A stretch of 64,000 nt of DNA from Saccharopolyspora erythraea NRRL 2338 (GTDB lineage Bacteria > Actinomycetota > Actinomycetes > Mycobacteriales > Pseudonocardiaceae). The stretch covers positions 3,461,584-3,525,583 of the forward strand of contig NC_009142.1 of assembly GCF_000062885.1 (NCBI RefSeq). The letters are read 5' to 3'. Below the pieces are notes generated by a model. It had not been told where the DNA came from, ran no database searches, and saw only the letters and a list, made by a program, of their open reading frames with translations. Both the position numbers and the translations under genes were made by a program. Of this stretch, positions 18,201 to 26,267 are shown piece after piece. How positions within the stretch are numbered: the first letter of the stretch is position 1; each line of letters begins with the position of its first letter.

Positions 18201-18537
18201 CGCGCAGGCGATGGCCGCGGGCGGGTTCCGGGAACCGCGCTTCACGATCGCCTGGCCCACCGGGGAGTTCGGGCCGATGGGACTGGAAGGCGCGGTGCGG
18301 CTGGGCTACCGCAAGGAGCTGGAGGCCATCGCCGACCCGGCGCAGCGGCAGCGCAGGTTCGAGGAGATGGTCGCCGCCGAGTACGAGCGCGGCCAGGCCA
18401 CGAACGTGGCTTCGGCGTTCGAGATCGACGACGTGATCGACCCGGCCGAGTCCCGCCGGTGGATCGCCGCCCTGCTGACGCCGGAGGGGCCCTCGGCCCC
18501 GGCCGGAGGCCGCAGGCCCTGCGTGGACACCTGGTGA
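15295..18537 (+). CDS. Single-chain biotin-dependent acyl-CoA carboxylase (BC-BCCP-CT fusion)
   Basis: A 1080-residue enzyme holding all the activities of an acyl-CoA carboxylase. Residues about 1-445 are biotin carboxylase, with LLVANRAEVAVRVIRA, the ATP-grasp loop VVKAVAGGGGRGMRVV and MEANPRLQVEHTVTE. About 470-545 is the biotin carrier domain with EAMKM, biotinylated Lys512 (codon 16828-16830). About 580-1080 is a fused carboxyltransferase with AEGGGGRPGDTDG, CFAGNAALLG and KGYGLGAQAM. The layout matches the single-polypeptide long-chain acyl-CoA carboxylase known from Mycobacterium avium subsp. paratuberculosis; most actinobacterial carboxylases use separate subunits. GGAAGGGTG precedes the ATG at 15295. 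Its product could be an unusual polyketide or lipid extender unit. Confidence 0.9.
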   Translation: MQIAGLLVANRAEVAVRVIRAAGELGVETVAVHAADDADALHVRMADRAVPLPGTGPAGYLDGAALVDAARSTGCDAVHPGYGFLAENAGFARACVEAGLTWVGPEPETLDVLGDKTRARELAARCGVPVLAGTSAISGPDEAEEFRAGLPGGSAVVVKAVAGGGGRGMRVVAPHEDLAEAVARCRSEARAAFGDDGVFVEQLLRRARHIEVQVLADAGGAVAVLGDRDCSLQRRRQKLVEIAPAPDLPDEVRKALAEAASTLAGQCGYRGLGTFEFLVEAGDVGEPRWYFMEANPRLQVEHTVTEEVTGIDLVRAQIRVAAGASLADLGLAPGELPAARGFAVQARLNTERLTVGGQAVPATGTITAYEPPGGPGLRVDGCGYPGYRVSPRYDSTLAKLVARDSAPVLADAVGRAHRALGEFRVEGVATNRELLRSLLARPEVRAGAVHTTFVDDVLSELDGVGVESVALPGRDDVVEVTAPMAATVVEVCRAPGEPVRGGEVIAVLEAMKMQHPVSAATPGVVAEVLVKVDDVVTAGQPVALVSPGEEEDGGESGTAAVDLDAPRPDLAALRERRAVLADEARPDAVARWHDRGRRTARENIADLCDEGTFVEYGGLAIAAQRRRRSLRDLVERTPADGLVAGVGAVNGADFEHARVVAMSYDYLVLAGTQGQRGHAKKDRMFELAESARLPVVLFAEGGGGRPGDTDGSGVTGLDCRAFALYARLSGVVPLVGIASGRCFAGNAALLGCSDVVIATPDASIGMGGPAMIEGGGLGVFAPDEVGPTEVQRANGVIDLVARDDADAVALARKYLSYFQGAASRWEAPDARRLRHAVPENRLRVYDVRALIEDLADVDSVLELRRDFGHGAVTALVRVEGRPLGLIANNPAHLGGAIDSPAADKIARFLQLCDAFGLPVLSLCDTPGFMVGPDAERTATVRHVSRMFVNAAAMSVPFGVIVLRKGYGLGAQAMAAGGFREPRFTIAWPTGEFGPMGLEGAVRLGYRKELEAIADPAQRQRRFEEMVAAEYERGQATNVASAFEIDDVIDPAESRRWIAALLTPEGPSAPAGGRRPCVDTW

Positions 18538-19056
18538 GCACTCCTACGGTGCCGGTCGGCATCCCCCATGGCGCCCCGCAAGGGTGCCCCTAACAGAGAA
18601 AGTGGATGACTAGGGGTAGCGGGCCATGTTCGTTACGTGCTCAACCCGATAGAGTGATCACGACGGTGGGAAACGGCACACTTTTCTGACTTTCCGTGGT
18701 GAAGAGGGGAAAAGGTGCCGTCATCCGGCATTGGCCGGTTCCCGTCGTCGCCCCCGAGGAACGATCCGGAGCCGGCCGAGCGCAGCGGGATCGTCCGGAC
18801 CGCTCGCGGGCGGCTCCCGGACCCCGGTCGCACGCCGCCCCTCGCGGTGACCAGTCCTGACCCGGCTGGTGACCGGCCGGAACCCCGGCCGTCCTCGGAA
18901 ACGACCGACCGCCGACGGGCTGACGGCCGGCACGCCGCCGCGCGGTGCTGCCACCAGCGGCTGCGCCCCCTGGGCCGCGCTGCGCGCGCCGGGTCCGCCG
19001 GACGTCGCCGGTCGGACGCACATCCCGCACATCTGCGATACCGAGAGGAAGAGAAC
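18538..19056 (+). other. Gene-poor stretch before a small ORF
   Basis: No convincing protein is seen. An open frame runs from a GTG at 18715 behind AGGGGAAAAG into the gene at 19057. Its first 114 codons give Arg/Pro/Ser-rich sequence typical of unused high-G+C frames. The stretch may be a long leader, or the true N-terminus of the downstream protein if that GTG is used. Confidence 0.4.
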
Positions 19057-19464
19057 TTGCTTCCCAGCCCCACGCCTCCGCCCGGACCGACTCCGCCGCC
19101 GGACCCCCGTCCGGACGTGGACATCGAGATCGAGCAGAACGACTCGCACAACCTCGTCAGCGTGCACGACGTCCTGAGCGGCAACGAGGTCGCCAACGTC
19201 GCGGCCGCCGGCAACACCGTCGGTGACGTCGAGGAGTTCGAGCCGTCGGCGGCCTCGGTTCCCGGCGACCTGAGCGGTCTCGGCCTGGAGCCCGGCGAGA
19301 TCGCCGCCGACCTGGCCGAGCACCTGCCGACCGACGACCTCACCGGCGCGCTGCCGGTCGAGGACGTGGCCGGCACCCTGCCCGCGCCGGCCGACCTGCC
19401 GGTCGTGGGCGACGTCGCCGACCAGGTCGCCGGTCACGCGGACCTGCCGCTCGACCTGCTCTGA
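19057..19464 (+). CDS. Small acidic protein of unknown function
   Basis: I do not recognise this 135-residue protein. It starts with a Pro-rich segment (PTPPPGPTPPPDP), followed by PDVDIEIEQNDSHNLVSVHDVLSG, a hydrophilic core, then many Asp/Glu/Leu/Pro residues with recurring ADLP-like and GDVADQ phrases. It is strongly acidic and lacks a signal peptide, membrane helices or cysteines. The TTG at 19057 follows GAGAGGAAGAGAA. An in-frame GTG at 18715 with a purine-rich leader would extend it to 249 residues. A strong hairpin terminator follows its stop, and amino-acid use from PDVDIEIE on is unlike random frames, which argues that it is a real gene. Confidence 0.55.
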   Translation: MLPSPTPPPGPTPPPDPRPDVDIEIEQNDSHNLVSVHDVLSGNEVANVAAAGNTVGDVEEFEPSAASVPGDLSGLGLEPGEIAADLAEHLPTDDLTGALPVEDVAGTLPAPADLPVVGDVADQVAGHADLPLDLL

Positions 19465-19468
19465 GGTA

Positions 19469-19502
19469 CCGCCGGTGCCGGGCGGACACCCGGCACCGGC
19501 GG
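19469..19502. terminator. Hairpin terminator between convergent genes
   Basis: CCGCCGGTGCCGGG (19469-19482) and CCCGGCACCGGCGG (19489-19502) form a perfect 14-bp stem with a 6-nt loop. It begins just after the stop of the small acidic protein. The LAL regulator ends on the other strand at 19575. Confidence 0.7.
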
Positions 19503-19574
19503 CGGCCGTGAGCAAGAACCTCACCGGTTGGTGGCCAAGCGGCTGAGTCGCTTTCGGGGATCGAAGCCAAGCTC

Positions 19575-22460
19575 TCAGTGGCGCTGGAGCTCGGTGCGCG
19601 AGGCGGCGCCGAGCTTGCGCAGCACGCGCGCGACGTGCTGCTCCACCGTGCGCCGCGACAGGAAGAGGGCCTCGGCGATCTCCCGGTTCGTGCGGCCTCC
19701 GGCCAGCAGCCGGGCGACGTCCTGCTCGCGCGGCGAAAGCTCGTTGCCGTAGCCGCGCCTGCCCCGCCGCGACGGCGTGGTGGTGCCGTGGCTGCGCAAC
19801 AGGTGGCGGCACCTCGCCGCGTCGCGCGTCGCGCCCAGCTCGGCGTAGCGGTCGGCCAGCTCCCCCATGCCGTCCGGTCCACCGGGCGCGTGATGTGCCG
19901 CCAGCTCGGCCATCCGCAGCGCGCGGTAGGGCACCCCCAGGCGCTCGTAAGTCCGCCCTGCGCGGTGGAATTCCTGAGCCGCGGCCGACGGCCGTCCCCG
20001 GTGCGCGGCGATCCGGGCTCGGCAGTCCAGCAGCGCCACCTCGGCCAGCGGAGCGTCCAGAGAGGACAGACCCACGGCCAGTTCCTCGGTCACCTTCTCC
20101 GCGTCAGCGGTCCTGCCCGCCGCGCAGTACGCCTCGACGGCTTCCGGCACCAGCTCCCCGGCCCACGCCCACACGCCCTTGTGGCGGAAGACCTCCAGCC
20201 CGCGGTCGGCCTGCCGGCACGCCTCCACGACGTCGTCCTGGGCCAGCCGGACGCTCACCACACCGCCGAAGGCCGCCAGCATCACCGGCGCGATCGAGTT
20301 GCCCGGGTCCGACAGCCCGGTGCGGGCGAAGTGCTCCGCCGCGCCGTCCCAGTTCCCGTGCGCGGCATCGGTCCAGCCCAGCACCAGGTGCAGTTCGCTG
20401 ACCACCGGCATCAGGTGCTGGTAGGTCTCGGCGAGCTGCCACGCCCGCTCCTGCAGCCCCGCCCAGCGCCCGGCCATCCAGTCCAGCCGGATCCTGGTCG
20501 CCTCGGCGGTGCCCACCACGTACGGCGCGCCGCAGCGGGCGGCGACGCTCAGGCCGTTGCGGATGAACCGCTCGGCCTGCTGGTAATGCCCGGTCCACGA
20601 GCACGAGTCGGCCAGGTTGCAGTAGAGGCGGGCGATGTGGCGCTGCTCGCCGACGTCGTCGGACAGCGGATCGACCCGCGCGAGCTGTTGCCAGGCGAGC
20701 GGGTCGCCGACGTGCATGCGCCCGCCGATCGAGTTGGCCAGCACCGCGAACCCCGACAGGCCGCGCGGGACCGCTCCCAGCTCGCGCTCGATCCGTTGCA
20801 GCCAGCGCATGTTCTCGGCCAGCGGCGTGATGCCGATGTAGGGCAGCGCCAGCACCGCCATCCCGCGCAGGGCCAGGTCGGGCCGGGTTCCCAGGTCGTC
20901 GATGGCCAGCTGCACCTCCACCCGGCCGCGCTCCAGCGCGCCCTCCTGGCGGATCAGCAGCAGCCCGAGGCCCAGCCGCACCTCGCCACGCACGTCTTCG
21001 GACAGCCGGGTGTCGGGGAGCAGCCGCTCCAGCTCCGCGGTGACCTCGTGCTGGTGCAGTCCGGTGAGCGCGTCCTGGCACAGCCTGCTCACCAGCCGGT
21101 TCACGTCGGCCGGTGGCACCGCGGGCTCGGCCACCAGCGACAGCCGCAGCTCCACGGCGGTGGTGGCGTCGCCCGCCTGCATGGCCAGGGCGGCGGCCTC
21201 CTCGCCGTAGCGCAGCCGCGCGGCGTGCTGGCCCGCCCGCTTGGCGTGCTCGGCGAGCATGAGCAGCGGTCTCGGGTCCTGCCTGGCCAGCATGCGCAGC
21301 GCGCGGTTGTGCAGCTCCTGCCTGCGCGGCCCGGGCAGTGCGTAGTACACCGCGCGCTGTGCGAGCGGGTGGCGGTAGCGGTAGCGGCCGTCCTCGTCCT
21401 CCACCAGCACCCCGGCGGTGAGCAGCTTCGAGACGGCGGTGCCCGCTCGCGCCGGCGCCAGCATCGTCATCGACGCGAGCAGCGCGACGTCGGCCGGGCA
21501 GTTGAGCACCGCCGCGCACTCGGCGAGCGCCCGGGCGTGGGCGGGCAGGCCGTCCAGTCGCTCCAGCATCGCCTCCCGCAGCAGGGCCGGGACCTCCAGC
21601 TCGGCCAGCATCCGCTTGGCGCCGCGGCCGTCCGGACGGATGCCGCCTTCCCGCTGGCGCAGCGCGTGCAGCGTTTCCTCCAGCACGAAGGGAATTCCGG
21701 CCGTTCCGCCGTGCAGGTCGACGGCGAACTCGTGCGACACGGGCGTGCCGAGGATGGCCTGGGCGAGGCCGCGCACCTCCTCGGGCTCCAGCGGACCCAG
21801 CACCAGGTGCGCGCTGCTGGTCCCCGGTGACGGGCGGAACGCCCTGCCCAGCGCGGCGGAGCGGCCGGGCAGCTCCTCCCTGCGGTAGGTGACCACGAGG
21901 GAGAGCCCGGGCGGCGGATCGGTCATGACGAACCGCAACAGCTGCCGCGAACCCTCGTCGGCCCACTGGATGTCCTCGACCACGACCACGACCCGGCCGA
22001 GCGCGGCGAGCAGGTCCCGCACCGCGCGGAACAGCCGGTGCCGTTCGGCCGCCTGGTCGCCGAGCGGTTCCGGTGCCGGCGGAAGCCGGTCGGCGAGCTC
22101 GGGCAGGTAAGGGCGCAGCGAACCGGTGACGGCGCTGAGCCGACCGGAAGCCGACAGCCGCTTGGCGCAGCCGCCGAGGCACTCGAACACCACGCCGTGC
22201 GGGAACGGGTCGCGCAGCGGCTGGCAGTAGCCCGTGGTGACCCACACCGACTCGGAGCGCACCGCCACCAGCAGCTCGTTGACCAGCCGGGTCTTGCCGA
22301 TCCCGGCCTCGCCCTCGACGAACACCACCGACGGCGCGGTGTTCACGGCGGTGACCAGTGTGCCCAGCTCCGCGGTGCGGCCGATGAGCACCGGCGAACT
22401 CGTGCGCAGGCCCACCGAGGACGTGTTCTGCCGGGCGGAAGTACACGCGTCTTGCGGCAT
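19575..22460 (-). CDS. LAL-type ATP-binding LuxR family transcriptional regulator
   Basis: A 961-residue regulator of the large LuxR (MalT/LAL) class. Residues about 20-300 are an AAA-type ATPase, with FVEGEAGIGKTRLV (Walker A) and VVVVEDIQWADEGS (Walker B region). A long alpha-helical TPR-like middle follows. The last 65 residues are a LuxR helix-turn-helix with LSPREQDVARLLAGGRTNREIA and RTVEQHVARVLRKLG. Such proteins usually activate secondary-metabolite or sugar operons in response to a ligand sensed by the middle domain. The start at 22460 follows GGGAGCAG. It stands alone; the nearest candidate targets are the CBS gene and the oxygenase-methyltransferase-acyltransferase operon to its right, but no link is demonstrated. 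Confidence 0.88.
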   Translation of the reverse strand: MPQDACTSARQNTSSVGLRTSSPVLIGRTAELGTLVTAVNTAPSVVFVEGEAGIGKTRLVNELLVAVRSESVWVTTGYCQPLRDPFPHGVVFECLGGCAKRLSASGRLSAVTGSLRPYLPELADRLPPAPEPLGDQAAERHRLFRAVRDLLAALGRVVVVVEDIQWADEGSRQLLRFVMTDPPPGLSLVVTYRREELPGRSAALGRAFRPSPGTSSAHLVLGPLEPEEVRGLAQAILGTPVSHEFAVDLHGGTAGIPFVLEETLHALRQREGGIRPDGRGAKRMLAELEVPALLREAMLERLDGLPAHARALAECAAVLNCPADVALLASMTMLAPARAGTAVSKLLTAGVLVEDEDGRYRYRHPLAQRAVYYALPGPRRQELHNRALRMLARQDPRPLLMLAEHAKRAGQHAARLRYGEEAAALAMQAGDATTAVELRLSLVAEPAVPPADVNRLVSRLCQDALTGLHQHEVTAELERLLPDTRLSEDVRGEVRLGLGLLLIRQEGALERGRVEVQLAIDDLGTRPDLALRGMAVLALPYIGITPLAENMRWLQRIERELGAVPRGLSGFAVLANSIGGRMHVGDPLAWQQLARVDPLSDDVGEQRHIARLYCNLADSCSWTGHYQQAERFIRNGLSVAARCGAPYVVGTAEATRIRLDWMAGRWAGLQERAWQLAETYQHLMPVVSELHLVLGWTDAAHGNWDGAAEHFARTGLSDPGNSIAPVMLAAFGGVVSVRLAQDDVVEACRQADRGLEVFRHKGVWAWAGELVPEAVEAYCAAGRTADAEKVTEELAVGLSSLDAPLAEVALLDCRARIAAHRGRPSAAAQEFHRAGRTYERLGVPYRALRMAELAAHHAPGGPDGMGELADRYAELGATRDAARCRHLLRSHGTTTPSRRGRRGYGNELSPREQDVARLLAGGRTNREIAEALFLSRRTVEQHVARVLRKLGAASRTELQRH

Positions 22461-22643
22461 CGGCTGCTCCCGGACCCGGACCCCGCACGTGATGGAGCGG
22501 TGGTGGAAGCCTAGGCATGCCGATCTCGGCGGCGCAATCCGCCGGCGGCGGCCACCCTCAGCGGTGATTTCCCGTTTTCGCAACCGTTTCAGCGGACCGC
22601 GGCACGTGCCGCCCGCCGGCAGGACAGCAGGCGGCCGAGGTCG

Positions 22644-23075
22644 TCAGCCCTGCGTGATGTAGGACTCGAGCTGCTCCTGGCTCTGCTCCAGGGCGTCGAT
22701 GCGGCTCTTGACGACGTCGCCGATGCTGACTATGCCGACCAGCGCCCCGCCTTCGACCACGGGCAGGTGGCGGATGCGGCGTTCGGTCATGATCTCGGTG
22801 AGGCTCTCGACGGCGTCCGCGGGCGTGCAGGTGATGACGCTGGTGGTCATGATCTCGGCGACGGTGGCCGTCAGCAGCTCCGCGCCGCGCTCGTCGAGGC
22901 GGCGCACGACGTCGCGCTCGGAGACGATGCCCAGCAGGTCCTCGCCCTCGCCGACCACGGCCATCGCGCCGATGTTGTGGTGCGCGAGCATCCTGAGCAG
23001 CTCGCTCACCGCGGCGGTCGGGCGGATGGTGGCGACGTCGGAGCCCTTCTTGCTCAGGATCTCGGAGATGCGCAT
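22644..23075 (-). CDS. CBS-domain pair protein
   Basis: A 143-residue cytosolic protein made of two tandem CBS motifs: residues about 8-60 (IRPTAAVSELLRMLAHHNIGAMAVV, LLGIVSERDVVRR) and about 75-130 (ITCTPADAVESLTEIM, RIRHLPVVEGGALVGIVSIGDVV). Paired CBS domains bind adenine nucleotides or NAD. Stand-alone ones such as mycobacterial HRP1 are stress-associated and often hypoxia-induced. GGGAGGTACC lies just before the ATG at 23075. It is monocistronic. Upstream, 23076-23467 contains no recognisable gene and no clear DosR-type box. Confidence 0.88.
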   Translation of the reverse strand: MRISEILSKKGSDVATIRPTAAVSELLRMLAHHNIGAMAVVGEGEDLLGIVSERDVVRRLDERGAELLTATVAEIMTTSVITCTPADAVESLTEIMTERRIRHLPVVEGGALVGIVSIGDVVKSRIDALEQSQEQLESYITQG

Positions 23076-23467
23076 GGGTGGTACCTCCCGGTCGGTCACG
23101 TCTTCGTGGATCGGTCCTGGGCGGTCGGCTGGCGGCTGCTCGGCGGCCGGTGCGGAGGGCGGCGGTCCGGCGCGACAACGATCGTTCGGCGCGGGCACCG
23201 CGGATCCCCGCGGGCTACTCATGGTAGCGGTGGGCGCAACGCCCGACGAAGTCCAAGCGGAGGAGCCGCGGCACAGCGAATGGTTCGAACCAATGCTTGG
23301 GTCTTTGACCCGGTGTCGGCCGCGGCGCGGGGTCTCTTCCGGCGACCTCGAAGCGGTCGGTCGACCGCCGGAAGCGCTCCCTTGTTCGTCGGCGCGGTCT
23401 GTCCACTGTGTCCGCGAACTCGGGGCGGGGATGCGGTTTTCGGTCGCCCTGACGCGTCCCCGACGTC

Positions 23468-23502
23468 GAAGTGGCCCCACCTCGGCGAGGTGGGGCCACT
23501 TC
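23468..23502. terminator. Perfect 16-bp-stem hairpin terminator
   Basis: GAAGTGGCCCCACCTC (23468-23483) and its exact complement (23487-23502) flank a 3-nt loop. The stem lies 15 nt beyond the stop codon of the acyltransferase gene on the minus strand. There is no U-run. Confidence 0.75.
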
Positions 23503-23517
23503 AGCGGTGCGGGTGTC

Positions 23518-25329
23518 TCACTCCTGGCCGAGCAGGTCCTGCAGTTCACCCACCGCTTCGCGGAGCCGGTCGGCGAAGCCGTACATCTCGTCGGCCACCT
23601 GCCGCGGGGTGCTCAGGTAGATGTTGAAGCGCTCCGGCAGCAGCACGTAGGCGACGCCGATGCACTGGCTGCTGGTCGAGCCGAACCCGAAGTACTGGAT
23701 GTTGGTCGAGGGCGCCGAGCTGGTGCTCAGGTAGTCGTCGCGCATCTTCAGCCAGCCCGGGGACTCGTAGAGGTCGAGCTGCTCGGTGGCGCCGAGCTCA
23801 CCGCCGCGGCGCTTCTGGATGAGCTGGAGCTCCCACAGGTGCTGCTCGGGAGCCTGCCCGGCCTGGCACTCCCTGGCCCGCGCCACGTGCTTGTCCGCGG
23901 CGGCGCGGAAGGCATCCCTGCGGGTGGCCGCGTCGGCCTGCGGGTCGTCCATCACCGCCACGAAGCGCAGCACCTCCGGCGTCACCACGCGCATCGCCTC
24001 GGTGCGTCCGTGCCGGTACTGGCGGGTCGCGATCGACTCGTAGGTCGCCCCGGTCAGCCCCTTGCTGCGCTTGTGCGCGAGCTGGTAGGCCATCTGCACG
24101 AAGGCGTCCGGCGACATGCCGAGCTGCTTGGCCCGGTTCGCGCCGAAGTCCTCGAAGGACACCGTCGTGGTGGCCGTGCCTGCGGCGTAGTCGGCGAACG
24201 CGTCGGCGGCCGCGCGCACGTCGGCCCGCAACGCGTCGTCGAGCACGAACTCGATCGCCTCCGCGGCAGGCACGCCCTGCTCCGCCGTGCGCGCGGGCGC
24301 CTCGGACGACTCCTCCAGCAGCGCGTCGACGAAGGTCAGGATCGTGGTGCCGTCCAGGCCGCAGTGCTCGACGTTGATGCCCGCGGTGCCGTCGGCGAAG
24401 ACGACCAGCGACACGGCCTTGTCGAACCAGCGGTTGCCGCTGTCGCCGTGGAGCAGGTGGTCGCAGGCCTGCTGGGTGTCCTGCGGGGCGAAGTCCTCCA
24501 GGCACACGCAGAACAGCGCGGTCTCCACGGCGTCGAGCGCCTCGGCGTTGGCCGGATCCAGCGCCAGCAGCGCCTCCCGGCTGTCGGCCCATTCCGCGCG
24601 TGCCTTGGTGGTCAGGTGCCCGACCGAGCTCCCGGTCGCCGCCCGGTTCGCGCCCGCCTTCATGACCGCGCGCAGGCCGGCGCCGAGGTCGTCGGTCGAG
24701 TACGGCTCTCCCCGTTCGTCCAGCACGTCCATCCGGAACAGGTTCCCGCGGTGGAAAACGGCGATGTGGCGCGCCTTCGAAGGTCCGGGTGACTCGTCGC
24801 CGTAGGGGGCGCGGACGGTGTCCTGCACCTGCCCGGGAATGCGCGTGGTGGAGAACAGGAACTTGTTCTGCTCCATCGACAGCGGACGTCCGCGCTGCAT
24901 CACCGGCGGCAGCTCCTCGGCGTCCAGCAGCCGCTTGTACCCGAGAGCACCGGAGATGAGCGCGGCAGCGCGTTCCACCTGCCCGAGCGGCGATTCCCGG
25001 AACAGGAAGAAGAAGTTCGCGTTGAGCGCGATCCGGTCGCGGCGGCCCAGGTAGCGGTACGGCCAGAAGGTGTCGAGCCAGCTGTGCACGTCCTCGCGGG
25101 CGTCGTAGTCCTCCAGCGCGGCGTGCAGCACGCGGGCGGCGCTGTCCGGACGCAGGAACCGCGACACCGCGGCCTCGGTCTCGGCCAGCTCGGCCTCGGT
25201 CAGCAGCGGCGCGCACCACTCGACGAACCGCCGGCAGCTGTCCTCCAACCCCGGCAGCGGCACCCGTGGCAGCTCCTGCTCATTGCCGAAGGTACGGGGC
25301 GACCACACTTGGCTGCTGTTCAATTTCAT
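23518..25329 (-). CDS. Carnitine/choline O-acyltransferase family protein
   Basis: A 603-residue member of the eukaryote-rich carnitine acyltransferase family, which moves acyl groups between CoA and the hydroxyl of carnitine or choline. The catalytic His is His322 in GINVEHCGLDG. The CoA/carnitine-site segments TYESIATRQYRHGRTEAMR and the STS-like STSSAPSTN are clear, as is LPRVPLPGLEDSC at the N-terminus. No signal or membrane helix is seen, so it should be cytosolic. It is the last gene of a three-gene operon behind a methyltransferase and a 2OG oxygenase. Its 5' end overlaps the methyltransferase by 50 nt, suggesting coupling. The acceptor could be carnitine, choline or a novel hydroxylated, N-methylated product. 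Confidence 0.88.
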   Translation of the reverse strand: MKLNSSQVWSPRTFGNEQELPRVPLPGLEDSCRRFVEWCAPLLTEAELAETEAAVSRFLRPDSAARVLHAALEDYDAREDVHSWLDTFWPYRYLGRRDRIALNANFFFLFRESPLGQVERAAALISGALGYKRLLDAEELPPVMQRGRPLSMEQNKFLFSTTRIPGQVQDTVRAPYGDESPGPSKARHIAVFHRGNLFRMDVLDERGEPYSTDDLGAGLRAVMKAGANRAATGSSVGHLTTKARAEWADSREALLALDPANAEALDAVETALFCVCLEDFAPQDTQQACDHLLHGDSGNRWFDKAVSLVVFADGTAGINVEHCGLDGTTILTFVDALLEESSEAPARTAEQGVPAAEAIEFVLDDALRADVRAAADAFADYAAGTATTTVSFEDFGANRAKQLGMSPDAFVQMAYQLAHKRSKGLTGATYESIATRQYRHGRTEAMRVVTPEVLRFVAVMDDPQADAATRRDAFRAAADKHVARARECQAGQAPEQHLWELQLIQKRRGGELGATEQLDLYESPGWLKMRDDYLSTSSAPSTNIQYFGFGSTSSQCIGVAYVLLPERFNIYLSTPRQVADEMYGFADRLREAVGELQDLLGQE

Positions 25330-26206
25330 CCTCGACTTCGATGGTGGACGGATCGTTGTCGGCCGGCGAAGCCGGCTCTACGACCGCGCTCGCCGCGGCG
25401 ACTCGCGGCCGGGAGACGAAGAGCCGGGCGTAGAACCAGCCGTCTGCCTCCAGTCCCCGCGGATCCACCCCGGCGCGGGACAGCGTATCCAGCACCTGCG
25501 ACTGCTCCTGCGGGGAGGCGAACCGGCGCTGCCGGTACAAGCCGGGCAGCTCCTCGGTCTCGTAGCCCGCCTCGGCGAGGCGGGCGGCGATCTGGTCGAA
25601 CGGGAACATCCGCAGCACGAAGTGCGCCATCCACGGCTTGCGCCGGCCGTGCGCGCCTGCCACCGCCGACAGGGTCCGCTCACCGACGTATCCCACGCAA
25701 CCGGTCGAGATGACCAGATCGGCTGCGGCGATTTCGGCGCGCTGCCCGGGAGTCGGCTCCCGCGTCTCCAGGTCGGCGTGCACCGCGCCGCCGAGGAAGC
25801 CGGCCGACAGCGCGTAGGAGAGCGCGGGCCCGGAGCTGTCCAGGCCCACGAACCGCATTCCCGCGTTGCTGCCCCGCGAACGCATGAGATCGCGGTCGCG
25901 TGAGAGCAGCCAGTCGCGGTCGCGTTCGTCCGCGCCGTGGTCGCAGTAGTGCTCGTAGAGGTCGTCGATCGTCAGATCGCATTGCAGCAGCGCGGCGTTG
26001 ATCCCGTAGGAGCAGCCGATGTCCAGGATCGTCGGCACCCGCACCCCGGTGGCCTCGCGGTATTCCCGCACCAGCTCGGCGAAGTGCGGTTTTGCCAGTT
26101 GCGGGATGCAGTAGCCGAGATCGCGCAGCGTGCGGAAGTAGGGGCGGGGATCGGGACGGGTGTAGATCTGGTCGAGTGAGACTTTCCCTGTCGCGTCGAG
26201 ACGCAC
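25280..26206 (-). CDS. Class I SAM-dependent methyltransferase
   Basis: A 308-residue Rossmann-fold methyltransferase with motif I TILDIGCSYGIN (residues about 59-70). A second acidic motif occurs around RFVGLDSSG, and an ISTGCVGYVG segment follows. The N-terminus (SLDQIYTRPDPRPYFRTLRDLGYCIPQLAKPHF) and the C-terminal half do not match a substrate class I can name. The GTG start at 26206 follows CAGGAGC, giving a compact protein; the frame is open upstream to 26422, but that extension looks non-coding. Its end overlaps the acyltransferase start by 50 nt. It probably methylates a small molecule handled by the neighbouring oxygenase and acyltransferase. Confidence 0.8.
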   Translation of the reverse strand: MRLDATGKVSLDQIYTRPDPRPYFRTLRDLGYCIPQLAKPHFAELVREYREATGVRVPTILDIGCSYGINAALLQCDLTIDDLYEHYCDHGADERDRDWLLSRDRDLMRSRGSNAGMRFVGLDSSGPALSYALSAGFLGGAVHADLETREPTPGQRAEIAAADLVISTGCVGYVGERTLSAVAGAHGRRKPWMAHFVLRMFPFDQIAARLAEAGYETEELPGLYRQRRFASPQEQSQVLDTLSRAGVDPRGLEADGWFYARLFVSRPRVAAASAVVEPASPADNDPSTIEVEDEIEQQPSVVAPYLRQ

Positions 26207-26267
26207 GGACCGTGCTCCTGTTCGGTTTCGCGGGCGGGTACCCGGGTTCGCCGTGCCGGCCTGCTCG

